Source: an uncultured Brachyspira sp. (lineage in GTDB: Bacteria > Spirochaetota > Brachyspiria > Brachyspirales > Brachyspiraceae). Taken from it: DNA of 64,000 bases. Shown one piece after another: positions 24,155-32,868 of the stretch. Made by a program: the position numbers and the translations under genes. The stretch lies in assembly GCF_944388875.1 (NCBI RefSeq), contig NZ_CALXKQ010000001.1, positions 62,001-126,000 on the forward strand, read 5' to 3'. Below the pieces are notes generated by a model that did not search any database, was not told the DNA's origin, and saw only the letters and a program-made list of their open reading frames with translations. Position 1 is the first letter of the stretch. Every line of letters begins with the position of its first letter.

Positions 24155-25768
24155 ATGAAAAGATTATACATTATATCTATTATCTTTCTTTCATTATACG
24201 TAAGAGCATTCAGCCAAATATACACATTGCAAAATGGTGAAAAATTAACTAATTCATATATTTTATCAGAAACAAACTATGCTATAGTTTTGGAAAAGAA
24301 TACTGCTAATGAAGGTAAAACTTATGATATACTATATGGAAATGTTAGATTAAGCGGCTATAAAGATGCAGGTATAATAAGAATTCTGCCTAACGGTACA
24401 CTGGTTGCTACAATGCTTAAAAACTCTCTTGCTAAAGATATGTGGGTTATAATATACGGCAATGTTGAGCAGGAATTCGATTCTATAGAAAGAGAAATAT
24501 TTTCAGGAAATAACTCAATAATATTTGCAAGATTAATGGATTACGGCGTTGCTGTTATAAACGGACAGGCACAAATACAATATTCCGAATTATTCGACAG
24601 TGTTATAAATGATAATAACTATGCATTTTCATATTCAAGGGACGGTCAATACTTTGTAAATATTAACGGCGAAGAAAAGCAGGTAATTGCCAAAGTAGAT
24701 AAATTGAAATTTTCAAATGACGGAAAAAATATAGTATATGTCATAGATGCAGAAGAAAATGCTGTTATATTCACTGGAAATGAGGACAGCGAAAGTTTTA
24801 AATTAGTTGATGATTTAGCTTCATACAATAATAACAGTATAGCTTATGCTGTAAAAATGCTTCCTCAGGCTGATACAAATATGATAGATACTAATAATAT
24901 TACCAATAATGTTACTAATACAGTAAATACTAATGAAATGCAAAACGATGTTGTAACAAATGTTTCTACAATAACAAATTACAACTTATCAAATGTAAGC
25001 ATATATACAAATGAAAAAGGCATTACTGTTAAAGGACAATCAAATACTATAGCTCTTATGATGGTAACTAATGTTATAACAAATATAATATCCAATGAGT
25101 TGGCATCTTTACCTCCTGCTGCTGATAATACAAATTTAATAATAACCAATGAATTTATAATGACAAGTGTTATTGCTAACGGCAGAAACTACGGTGAGTT
25201 TAATATGGTAACTAATATGTCTTTCTCTCCAGACGGAAAAACTTTAGTATTTATAAATGTTAATACAAATAATACGATGCAGTTATATGTAGGCGGAAAT
25301 ATGACTACTAATTATGATGTAATTCATAATTATAAATATTCAGATGACAGTAAATTCTTAGTATACGGAGCTCAAACAAACGGAGTATCATTTGTTATGC
25401 TTAATGGAAGAAGACTTCCTAGAAATTATGAAAAAATAAATGATTTCTATTTCTCAACAAATAATAGTTTAGTTTATAATGCTTCCAAAAACGGCAGAGA
25501 ATATATAATAGGAAATGATTTTGAAAGTCCTTCATATAATAGAATCATATCATTTAAATTTTTAGGAGAATCATTCGCATTTACTGCTGAAAGACTTGGA
25601 AAATATTATTATTTTATATTAAATAAAAATGCATCATTAAGAAGAGAATTAGGAGGATATGATTATATTTCAGCAATGGATAATAATCAGAATTCGGCTA
25701 TATCAATAGTGTCTGACAGTAAAAATATATATATTATCAAAGACGGCGTAATTATGACTAATCAATAA
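24155..25768 (+). CDS. Secreted beta-propeller-like protein with an Asn/Thr-rich linker
   Basis: The preferred ATG at 24155 has GGGA seven bases upstream; a TTG at 24143 is less likely. The ~537-residue product has a signal peptide (MKRLYIISIIFLSLYVRAFS). Repeated strands such as FSYSRDGQYFVNINGEEKQ, KFSNDGKNIVYVID, SFSPDGKTLVFINV and KYSDDSKFLVYGAQTNG resemble TolB/WD40-like blades. The middle (~residues 240-330) is an Asn/Thr/Val-rich, low-complexity linker. The function is unknown; a cell-surface or periplasmic scaffold is plausible. A terminator follows. Confidence 0.6.
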   Translation: MKRLYIISIIFLSLYVRAFSQIYTLQNGEKLTNSYILSETNYAIVLEKNTANEGKTYDILYGNVRLSGYKDAGIIRILPNGTLVATMLKNSLAKDMWVIIYGNVEQEFDSIEREIFSGNNSIIFARLMDYGVAVINGQAQIQYSELFDSVINDNNYAFSYSRDGQYFVNINGEEKQVIAKVDKLKFSNDGKNIVYVIDAEENAVIFTGNEDSESFKLVDDLASYNNNSIAYAVKMLPQADTNMIDTNNITNNVTNTVNTNEMQNDVVTNVSTITNYNLSNVSIYTNEKGITVKGQSNTIALMMVTNVITNIISNELASLPPAADNTNLIITNEFIMTSVIANGRNYGEFNMVTNMSFSPDGKTLVFINVNTNNTMQLYVGGNMTTNYDVIHNYKYSDDSKFLVYGAQTNGVSFVMLNGRRLPRNYEKINDFYFSTNNSLVYNASKNGREYIIGNDFESPSYNRIISFKFLGESFAFTAERLGKYYYFILNKNASLRRELGGYDYISAMDNNQNSAISIVSDSKNIYIIKDGVIMTNQ

Positions 25769-25783
25769 AACTCCATTCTATAT

Positions 25784-25816
25784 AATGCGTAAATCTTTTT
25801 GATTTACGCATTTTTT
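25784..25816 (+). terminator. Terminator of the propeller-like gene
   Basis: AATGCGTAAATC and GATTTACGCATT form a perfect 12-bp stem with a TTTTT loop, followed by TTTTAT. It lies 15 bases past the stop codon. Confidence 0.9.
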
Positions 25817-25828
25817 ATATTTAAATAA

Positions 25829-25896
25829 TAGACTTGTTTCAAAACTAAATTTATTTATTAACTGCGGGGACTAGCACTACTTTTGAAACAAGCTAA
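25829..25896. repeat. Short inverted-repeat element related to 17195-17384
   Basis: CTTGTTTCAAAA (25833-25844) and TTTTGAAACAAG (25881-25892) are perfect 12-bp arms around a 36-base loop that contains a G+C-rich patch (CTGCGGGGACTAGC). The left end TAGACTTGTTTCAAAAC closely matches the right end of the element at 17195-17384. No T-run follows, so it is not a simple terminator. Confidence 0.55.
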
Positions 25897-25909
25897 TGAT
25901 AATTAAAAA

Positions 25910-25933
25910 GGCAGTACAAATTAATGCACTGCC
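25910..25933 (-). terminator. Terminator of the PepSY-like gene
   Basis: On the minus strand GGCAGTGCA and TGTACTGCC pair (one G-T wobble) around TTAATT, followed by TTTTTAATT. It lies 27 bases past the stop at 25960. Confidence 0.75.
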
Positions 25934-25959
25934 TCTTTTCATATAAAAAATTCTACAAA

Positions 25960-26391
25960 TTAATCATCAAATTTTTGTCCCATTAGCTGTCCGTTTCCTG
26001 ATACAATAACTTCCATCATATTATTTAATTTTAATTTATAATTACCCCACTCTTTTTCAGCATCTATAACAGCAGCCTGAGGATGAGCATTTCTTACAGC
26101 TTGAATTACAGCAGCAGGAAAAGCACTGTCAGGTATAGGAGTATATTCGCTGTCTATATTAACCCACTCTCCATTAGTTAAAAAGTCTATTGATACCCCA
26201 TTTGATAACTGAACATCAAACTTTCTTCCATCTCTTTCAACTTTCCATATCTGAGCACTAGGAAATGTTCTCTGTATAAAAGCCCTTGCATTTTGAGGCA
26301 AAGCTGATACTGGAACAACAAAGTCATCAGCAAATAAACTGGCAGCTGATAAAACCATTAATGATATGAATAAAACAAATAATTTTCTCAT
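25960..26391 (-). CDS. Secreted PepSY-like (DUF2874-type) protein
   Basis: Starting at ATG 26391 (GGAG upstream; the frame extends further but without support), the product is 143 residues with a signal peptide ending near SLFADD. The mature part contains two PepSY-like half repeats: ALPQNARAFIQRTFPSAQIW followed by VERDGRKFDVQLSNGVSIDF, and AFPAAVIQAVRNAHPQAAVI followed by KEWGNYKLKLNN. Such proteins are periplasmic and thought to be inhibitory or binding domains. The ligand is not known. It is monocistronic. Confidence 0.75.
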   Translation of the reverse strand: MRKLFVLFISLMVLSAASLFADDFVVPVSALPQNARAFIQRTFPSAQIWKVERDGRKFDVQLSNGVSIDFLTNGEWVNIDSEYTPIPDSAFPAAVIQAVRNAHPQAAVIDAEKEWGNYKLKLNNMMEVIVSGNGQLMGQKFDD

Positions 26392-26428
26392 GATTACTCT
26401 CCTTAATTTTTTATTATCCATATTTATA

Positions 26429-26456
26429 ATTATAGCAATTTCTATATATTTATCAA
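26429..26456 (-). promoter_or_regulatory. Promoter of the PepSY-like gene
   Basis: On the minus strand TTGATA, 16 bases, TATAAT lie about 38 bases before the start codon. Confidence 0.55.
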
Positions 26457-26530
26457 GTTATTTTACAAATATTTTACATATTTTTTACAAAATTATACTA
26501 TAGTTTATTACATGTATGTAAAAAATAATA

Positions 26531-27562
26531 TTAATTATCAAGTTTTAACCTCATTATTTTCAAAATAAGTTTTCTAATATCTTTAGGCAATGGTGCTTTT
26601 ACTTTTATATTTTCATTTGTAATAGGATGAGGAAATTCCATCTCATAAGCATGCAAAGCCTGTCTTTGAAAGAAACCATCTGGTATAATATTTTTTTCTA
26701 TAAAATCATCAAAAACTTTAGGACCATACTTTCCGTAAATCTTATCACCTACCATAAAAAGTCCCTTAGAATAAAGATGAACTCTAATCTGATGCATTCT
26801 TCCTGTATACAGCCTAGCCATAACTACAGCATAATCTCCAATTCTTTTTATAGTTTTAAATGATGTTTTTGAATATTTAGAGCCTTCTAATCTTTCTTTA
26901 TGTAATGTTTGAAAACGCCTATAATATTTATGTCCGCTTTCAAGCATATATCCTTCAACAGTAAATTTATCTTCAATATTCATGGCATTTTCAACTACAG
27001 CAATATAAGTTTTTTTTATATGTTTTATTTTATTATCATTTCCTACTTTTCTTCCCGCAATCATAGCACAGAATTTTGAAGCTGCCTCAGAACTTCTAGA
27101 AAGAACAACACATCCGCTGGTTTCTCTGTCTATTCTATTAAGCATATTTATATTACATCCAAGCATTTCTTTTACAATGGTGTGAAGTGTATTATGATAG
27201 TATTTGCCAGAAGGTATAACAGGCAAATTAGCAGGCTTATTAGCAATTATTAAATCTCCGTCATCATATATTATAGCAACATCTCTATCAACATCAGGCT
27301 CTTTCATTCCTATAATATGATATGCTATTTCATCACCTTTTTTAACGGCTCTAGTATATTTTATTCTCTCTCCATTAAGTAAAACTAAACCCTGACCTAT
27401 CAAATTCTGCCACTTATTTCTTGAATAGTAGGAAAATCTATCTCCCATATATTTATCAAGCCTAATATTATTAATATCTTCTTCTATACGGCACTTTCTT
27501 ATAACAGATTTCAGGTACATCTCTTCAATATTTGAATGCAGTTTATTTTTAGATTTCTTCAT
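26531..27562 (-). CDS. RluA-family 23S rRNA/tRNA pseudouridine synthase
   Basis: The 343-residue protein has an S4 RNA-binding domain at residues ~30-95 (RLDKYMGDRFSYYSRNKWQN, VLLNGERI). The RluA catalytic domain has the motif NRIDRETSGCVVLSRS, with the catalytic aspartate in R-I-D-R. The later GRMHQIRVHL and HAYEMEFPHP segments are also family hallmarks. It converts specific uridines in rRNA to pseudouridine. RluC and RluD are the closest functional types, but the exact site cannot be read from the sequence. It is transcribed alone. Confidence 0.88.
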   Translation of the reverse strand: MKKSKNKLHSNIEEMYLKSVIRKCRIEEDINNIRLDKYMGDRFSYYSRNKWQNLIGQGLVLLNGERIKYTRAVKKGDEIAYHIIGMKEPDVDRDVAIIYDDGDLIIANKPANLPVIPSGKYYHNTLHTIVKEMLGCNINMLNRIDRETSGCVVLSRSSEAASKFCAMIAGRKVGNDNKIKHIKKTYIAVVENAMNIEDKFTVEGYMLESGHKYYRRFQTLHKERLEGSKYSKTSFKTIKRIGDYAVVMARLYTGRMHQIRVHLYSKGLFMVGDKIYGKYGPKVFDDFIEKNIIPDGFFQRQALHAYEMEFPHPITNENIKVKAPLPKDIRKLILKIMRLKLDN

Positions 27563-27607
27563 AATAAGACTATTATACTGATATAATAAAAATTGTCAAA
27601 ATAATTA

Positions 27608-27636
27608 TGGGCAGAAGAAATTAATCCCGCTGCCCA
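27608..27636 (-). terminator. Terminator of glgC
   Basis: TGGGCAG (27608-27614) and CTGCCCA (27630-27636) form a 7-bp G+C-rich stem between the glgC stop (27666) and the next gene. The following T-run is weak (TAATTATTTTG). Confidence 0.55.
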
Positions 27637-27665
27637 CAAAACAAACAAACTTACCAACAAATTAA

Positions 27666-28952
27666 TTAGATTATAGTCCCACTTTTAACTATTGTATTTT
27701 TAGGAAGTATTACTATACCGTCCCTAATACAATAAAATTCGGTATCCTGATGCTGTATTTTTTTCTTATTTGTGATAACAACATCATTTCCTATCCTAAC
27801 ATTTTTATCTATTATAACATTTTTTAGCGTACATTTCTTACCAATACCAATTTTAGGTAAATGTTTAACATTAAGTCTTTCAATATCATTACTGTCTTCA
27901 TAATAATCACTTCCCATCATAATAACTCTTTCTAAAGTAGATCCGCTTTGAACAACAGAACGTACTCCTATAACACATTCTTTTATGGTAGCATTTTCAA
28001 TCCTGCATCCGTCAGCTATTATACTTGAAGTTACTGAAGCCTTTTCAACTTTGGAAGGCGACAAGTAGCGTACATGCGTATATATAGGAGCATTTTCATC
28101 ATAAAAATCAAAAGGAGGATTTTTACTTCCAAAAGATATATTAGCCTCAAAATATGCTTTAATAGTTCCTACATCCTCCCAATATCCCTGAAAAGCATAA
28201 CTGAATACTTTATATTTCTTTATAGCCTCTGGTATGATATCTTTACCAAAATCTATCATAGAACCGTCAGCCAAAATATCTTTAAGTACATTGCGTCTGA
28301 ATACATAAATACCCATAGAAGCCAAATATTCTTTTTTAGGGTCTTCTATATTAAACATTTTCTTTTGATCTTCTGTCAATTTCAAAGAGTTTAGAACTTC
28401 ATCTTCTTTAGGCTTCTCATGGAAATTAGTAATTTGACCTCTTTTATTTACAAGCATTACACCAAATCCTTTAGCATCCTCCCTTACAACTGGAACTGTT
28501 CCTACAATTATATCAGCACCTGTTTCAAGCATGTGCTGAAGCATAACATTATAATTCATACGATAAACTTGGTCGCCTGAAAGTATTACTACATTATTAA
28601 CAAATTCATTATCAAAATGAGGAAGATTCTTTCTAACCGCATCAGCAGTGCCTTGATACCAATCTATATTAGTATCAGTCTGCTCTGCTGCAAGTATGCT
28701 GACATGTCCGCCTGAGAAGTTATCAAATCTATAAGCATTATATATATGATTATTTAAAGAAGCACTGTTAAATTGTGTAATAACATATATATTCCTGAAT
28801 CCGCTGTTAATACAATTAGATACAGGTATGTCTATCATTCTATATTGACCGCCCAAAGATACAGCAGGCTTGGAACGTGCTTTTACTAAAGGATAAAGTC
28901 TTGTACCCCTGCCACCGCCTAGTATCAAAGCAACAGTATTAAATGATCTCAT
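27666..28952 (-). CDS. glgC: Glucose-1-phosphate adenylyltransferase
   Basis: The 428-residue enzyme makes ADP-glucose for glycogen synthesis. The nucleotidyltransferase domain has the start LILGGGRGTRLYPLVKARSK (pyrophosphorylase motif), GTADAVRKNL and ILSGDQVYRM. The C-terminal third is a left-handed beta-helix (IADGCRIENATIKECVIGVR). ATG 28952 is used because GGAG lies six bases before it; the frame extends four codons further to a TTG without support. Length matches the family (about 420-430). Confidence 0.93.
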   Translation of the reverse strand: MRSFNTVALILGGGRGTRLYPLVKARSKPAVSLGGQYRMIDIPVSNCINSGFRNIYVITQFNSASLNNHIYNAYRFDNFSGGHVSILAAEQTDTNIDWYQGTADAVRKNLPHFDNEFVNNVVILSGDQVYRMNYNVMLQHMLETGADIIVGTVPVVREDAKGFGVMLVNKRGQITNFHEKPKEDEVLNSLKLTEDQKKMFNIEDPKKEYLASMGIYVFRRNVLKDILADGSMIDFGKDIIPEAIKKYKVFSYAFQGYWEDVGTIKAYFEANISFGSKNPPFDFYDENAPIYTHVRYLSPSKVEKASVTSSIIADGCRIENATIKECVIGVRSVVQSGSTLERVIMMGSDYYEDSNDIERLNVKHLPKIGIGKKCTLKNVIIDKNVRIGNDVVITNKKKIQHQDTEFYCIRDGIVILPKNTIVKSGTII

Positions 28953-29053
28953 AAAAAACTCCAATATTTTTTTTCTATAACTAAATAAACTTAAATGATT
29001 ATAGTATTAAGTATAGTAAAAAAATATGTCTTTTTCAAGAATTAAATAACTGA

Positions 29054-29839
29054 TTATATTATACTAAAATGTTTTAAAGCATTATATATACCATTATTAT
29101 CAACATCATCTGTTATATAATCTGCAACTTCCTTAACTCCTTCATTAGCATTACCCATAGCCACACCTATTGCGGCATGCTCTATCATAGTTATATCATT
29201 TCCTCCATCTCCAAAAGCCATAGTTTCTGATATATTTATACCATAATATTCTATAATTTTATCCATACCTATATGTTTGCCGCCGCCTTTAGTATTAACA
29301 TCTGTAAATAAAGGATGCCATCTGCTGGATTCGCAGTTTTTGAATATTTTTTTCATCAATTCTTTTTCTTTTGCTTCATCAACAAATAAATTAATTTGCA
29401 AAATATTATCAATATTTTTTTCTAAAAACTCATAATAATTATCTACTGCTGGTATCGGAAGATTAATTGATTTTGAAACTGCTTCAACCTCTTTTGTAAC
29501 ATAATTTATAAATATACCGCTGTTCATCATAACGGAACATGGAAATTTCTCTTTATTTTTAAGATAATCAATGAGTGAATATATCTCTTCTCTTTCAATG
29601 CCTTTTTTATATATCTCTTTATCCCCTATAAAACAATTAAAGCCATTAGCTGTTATATACCCATCAAACTCTAAATTATCTAAATTATTTATATGATTTT
29701 TTATTCTTCCTGTTGCTATAAAAACTTTAATTCCTTTTTCTTTTAAAATTCTTATAGCCTCTTTTGAAGAATCAGAAACTTTATGAGTATTAAAACTAAC
29801 TAAAGTTCCGTCTATATCAAAAAATGCTGCTTTTATCAT
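29054..29839 (-). CDS. Cof-type HAD phosphatase (copy 1)
   Basis: The 261-residue protein is a Cof/HAD-IIB sugar-phosphate-type phosphatase. Motif I is AAFFDIDGTLVSFNTH (nucleophile Asp), motif II VFIATGR, and motif IV MAFGDGGNDITMIEHA followed by GVAMGNANEGVKEVADYIT. The cap domain is type IIB. It probably hydrolyses small phosphorylated metabolites; the substrate is unknown. It is a tandem paralogue of the gene at 29857, with almost identical 5' DNA. ATG 29839 is chosen by homology with that gene (AAGG upstream). Confidence 0.9.
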   Translation of the reverse strand: MIKAAFFDIDGTLVSFNTHKVSDSSKEAIRILKEKGIKVFIATGRIKNHINNLDNLEFDGYITANGFNCFIGDKEIYKKGIEREEIYSLIDYLKNKEKFPCSVMMNSGIFINYVTKEVEAVSKSINLPIPAVDNYYEFLEKNIDNILQINLFVDEAKEKELMKKIFKNCESSRWHPLFTDVNTKGGGKHIGMDKIIEYYGINISETMAFGDGGNDITMIEHAAIGVAMGNANEGVKEVADYITDDVDNNGIYNALKHFSII

Positions 29840-29856
29840 AATCAAAAAACCTTAAA

Positions 29857-30660
29857 TCAATTCACTAAATCAAAATGTTTTAATGCCTTATAAATTCCAT
29901 CATCATCAACGCTATCCGTTATATAATCTGATATCTCTTTTACATCATCATTAGCATTTCCCATAGCTACCCCAATACCAGCATGCTTAATCATACCTAT
30001 ATCATTTCCTCCATCTCCAAAGGCAATGGTTTCTGATATATCTATTGAATAATATTCTATAACCTTATCTATACCTACATTTTTACCGCTGCATTTTGGA
30101 TTAACATCAGCAAATGAAAAATGCCATCTGCTTGATATTGAATTTTTAAGTACATTATTCATTATGTATTTTTCTCTATTATCATCTACAAAAATATTAA
30201 GCTGCAATATATCTTTATAATTATTAGTTATATAATCATTGAAATCTATTACTGCAGGGAGTTTAACATTTGCCATACCGTAAAGTATATTGATAATCTC
30301 ATCTATATAGTTTATAAATACAGAATCACTTGTTATTAATGAACATGGAAATTTATTATTTTTATCATCAAGATAATTCATCAAAGAAAATAAATCTTCT
30401 TTATCCAAAGATACCCTAAAAATCTCTTTAAAATTTTCATTATCCTTAACGAAACAGCATCCTCCATTAACTGTTACATATCCATCTAATTCAATATCTT
30501 TCAAATTGTCTATTTGAAATAATGCTCTTCCGCTTGCTGCAAATACTTTTATACCTTTTTCTCTAAGCTGTTTTATGGATTCTTTAGCAGATTCAGAAAT
30601 TTTATGCGTATTAAAACTAACTAAAGTTCCGTCTATATCAAAAAATGCTGCTTTTATCAT
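29857..30660 (-). CDS. Cof-type HAD phosphatase (copy 2)
   Basis: The ~267-residue protein has the same motifs as its neighbour: AAFFDIDGTLVSFNTH, VFAASGR, IAFGDGGNDIGMIKHA and GVAMGNANDDVKEISDYIT. It is upstream in the same orientation, with 17 bases between the genes, so they are probably co-transcribed. The first 53 bases of the two genes are identical, whereas the later parts have diverged widely. ATG 30660 aligns with copy 1; an in-frame ATG at 30675 is possible. Confidence 0.9.
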   Translation of the reverse strand: MIKAAFFDIDGTLVSFNTHKISESAKESIKQLREKGIKVFAASGRALFQIDNLKDIELDGYVTVNGGCCFVKDNENFKEIFRVSLDKEDLFSLMNYLDDKNNKFPCSLITSDSVFINYIDEIINILYGMANVKLPAVIDFNDYITNNYKDILQLNIFVDDNREKYIMNNVLKNSISSRWHFSFADVNPKCSGKNVGIDKVIEYYSIDISETIAFGDGGNDIGMIKHAGIGVAMGNANDDVKEISDYITDSVDDDGIYKALKHFDLVN

Positions 30661-30743
30661 TGTTACCGCTCTCATTATATTTTATTTTTTAATGTATAGA
30701 TTATATATCTAAAAATATTATTTTCAATTATTATAATCATAAA

Positions 30744-30776
30744 AAAAGATACCCTAAATCAATTAGGATATCTTTT
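30744..30776 (-). terminator. Terminator of the beta-barrel gene
   Basis: On the minus strand AAAAGATATCCTAA and TTAGGGTATCTTTT pair at 13 of 14 positions, followed by TTTATG. It lies 26 bases past the stop at 30802. Confidence 0.8.
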
Positions 30777-30801
30777 CATATTATTTATATAATTTCACAC
30801 T

Positions 30802-31557
30802 TTATTTCGTGCTAGGTCCGAATTTAAATCCTAACTGCAAACCAATATCAAAACTTGAATATGAAACCTCATCAACAAGTAATCTATTATTATTTATTGC
30901 ATTATTTAAACGGTATAAATCAGGCTCTACACCGAAATCATATCCAAGATATAAACCTATATTAAATGCCATTTTCTCTGTGAAAAATATTGAATAATCA
31001 AAAGTCAGTTTTAAATATGGTATTACTGCTGATTTTAAATTTCTTTTCATATAATCAGAATCTATCTTAGTATCTGTTGTAATTGATGCTGCTTTGTAAC
31101 GGTAATTTCCAGACATAGGAATTTTAGCACCAAATCCAATACCTACAGCAAAATTATAAAAATTAAACTTTGGGAGCAAACCCAACTGTATACTGTCAAA
31201 TGAATATGTTTCAGATATATTTTCACTGAGTTTACTAATGTATGAATAAGTATCATGGCTGTATCCTATTTCTCCAAGAACACTTAATCCAAGATTACCT
31301 GTAAATTTAAACATGTAGCCTATCTGTGCTGTTACTCCTATATCAAAACCTACACCGCCATCTCTTCCAACCGTATTGCGTACAGAACCATCCGTCATTG
31401 CATCTAAGTCTTCAGCATATTTAGTTAAACTATAATCGTAAACACCTACACTCAAACCAATAGGAACATTTAGTATAAACTCAAATCCGCCGTCAATAGC
31501 AAATGATGTGGCTGCGGCAGAAACAAACATAAAAACAAAAATGATTAACTTTTTCAT
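30802..31557 (-). CDS. Probable outer-membrane beta-barrel protein
   Basis: The 251-residue protein has a signal peptide (MKKLIIFVFMFVSAAATSFA). The mature part is rich in amphipathic strands ending in aromatic or glycine residues: FEFILNVPIGLSVGVYDYSL, FDIGVTAQIGYMFKF, LGLSVLGEIGYSHDTYSYIS, AFNIGLYLGYDFG, FDIGLQLGFKFG. It ends in a barrel-like strand. It is likely an outer-membrane protein of spirochaete type with no recognised family. GGAG lies eight bases before the ATG. It is transcribed alone. Confidence 0.6.
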   Translation of the reverse strand: MKKLIIFVFMFVSAAATSFAIDGGFEFILNVPIGLSVGVYDYSLTKYAEDLDAMTDGSVRNTVGRDGGVGFDIGVTAQIGYMFKFTGNLGLSVLGEIGYSHDTYSYISKLSENISETYSFDSIQLGLLPKFNFYNFAVGIGFGAKIPMSGNYRYKAASITTDTKIDSDYMKRNLKSAVIPYLKLTFDYSIFFTEKMAFNIGLYLGYDFGVEPDLYRLNNAINNNRLLVDEVSYSSFDIGLQLGFKFGPSTK

Positions 31558-32008
31558 ATTTATTAAACTCCAATATCATATTTTTATATTGTAATATAAC
31601 TTTAACATGTAAAATATAATTTACAACATCAAATTTATGATAAATAATTTTAATATGACAAGTAATTGAGTGCTGCAAATATAAAAAATAATACTTACAG
31701 CACAAAGAAATACTGATTTTTATTAAAAGACTATAGTTAAAATTCTATATTTAGCTGATGCATATATAAAAAAATTATATACCTTATGCATAACTCCTAT
31801 ACTATTATAACTATAACAGTAATTATTATATAATAAATATTTATAAATGTCAATAAAATATATTATAAAAAACAAATTTAGTTAATTATATTTTGTACTT
31901 AATTATAAGAAGAAAATTTTATAAAAAATTTATAACAAACATAATTATTGACAATTTATTATTTTATAGTATAAAGATTGACATGATAAAACTAAAGGAA
32001 AACTATAA
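31558..32008. other. 451-base intergenic region
   Basis: This gap lies between divergent genes. It contains a weak inverted repeat (GTGCTGCAAATA near 31671 and TACTTACAGCAC ending near 31702) and the promoter at 31948-31975. The rest is A+T-rich with no recognisable gene. Confidence 0.5.
31948..31975 (+). promoter_or_regulatory. Promoter of the methyltransferase-like gene
   Basis: TTGACA, 16 bases, TATAAA lie about 33 bases before ATG 32009. AAGGA follows nine bases before the ATG. Confidence 0.65.
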
Positions 32009-32842
32009 ATGAAAAAAGGAAAAAAGTCCGAGATAAAAAAGCTGAGGGTAAAAACACATAAAAATCTTTTATTGGTAAAAGGCAGCAGCGAAGAAGATAA
32101 TAAAAAATTAGAGATAATAAGGGATATATTAATAAATGATGAAAACAAAGATAAAGCAGACTTGCATAATTATTTTTTAGAAAATAAAGGCGAAGCTATT
32201 TTTAAACATCTTCCTTTTTTCGATATATATGAAAGGCATTTCTCAAAATATAGAGGTAAAGATATAAATTTTCTTGAAGTAGGCGTAGGAAGCGGAGGGG
32301 CTGTAAAAATGTGGAAATACTATTTTTCTAAAAATAATCCTGATGCAAAAGTAAATATATACGCTATAGATAAAAATATTAAATGCAAACAGTTTGAACA
32401 GGATAATATAAAAATATTCATAGGCTCTCAGGATGACAGAGAATTTTTAAAAGAATTAAAAAAACAAATTCCTAAATTGGATATATTGATAGATGACGGC
32501 GGACACAGAATGAATCAGCAGATAATAACATTTGAAGAGATGTATGAACATATAAAAGATGATGGGCTTTATTTATGCGAAGATGTTTATACTTCATACT
32601 GGCCTAATTTCGGAGGAGGATATAAAAACCCTAATTCATATATAGAATACACAAAAAATTTAATAGACTGCTTAAATGCATATTGGGCTACCGAAGAAGA
32701 TAATTTAACGGCAAATAGTTTTACAGACAGCACTTACGCCATTCACTATTATGATGCGGTAGTAGTAATAGAAAAGAAAAAAAGGGATAAAAGATATAAT
32801 GATATATGTCAGCAGGCTATTATAGGAAAAACAAAAGAGTAA
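32009..32842 (+). CDS. Class I SAM methyltransferase-like protein (MycE-type)
   Basis: The 277-residue protein has the SAM-binding motif FLEVGVGSGGAVKMWKYYF near residue 90, an acidic end of the second strand (YAIDKN), and DILIDDGGHRMNQQ. That layout and the later YLCEDVYTSYWPNFGGG resemble MycE-type sugar O-methyltransferases and related cephalosporin-hydroxylase-like proteins. It may methylate a surface sugar, but the acceptor is unknown. It lies alone between divergent and convergent genes, with just 26 bases to the znuB stop. Confidence 0.7.
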   Translation: MKKGKKSEIKKLRVKTHKNLLLVKGSSEEDNKKLEIIRDILINDENKDKADLHNYFLENKGEAIFKHLPFFDIYERHFSKYRGKDINFLEVGVGSGGAVKMWKYYFSKNNPDAKVNIYAIDKNIKCKQFEQDNIKIFIGSQDDREFLKELKKQIPKLDILIDDGGHRMNQQIITFEEMYEHIKDDGLYLCEDVYTSYWPNFGGGYKNPNSYIEYTKNLIDCLNAYWATEEDNLTANSFTDSTYAIHYYDAVVVIEKKKRDKRYNDICQQAIIGKTKE

Positions 32843-32868
32843 AATTTGTATATGCTAAAATAATATAT

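Noticed and set aside
31493-31705. 70-codon minus-strand frame overlapping the beta-barrel start
   Set aside because: It overlaps the signal peptide region in another frame, lacks a ribosome binding site and is composed of low-complexity A+T-rich codons.
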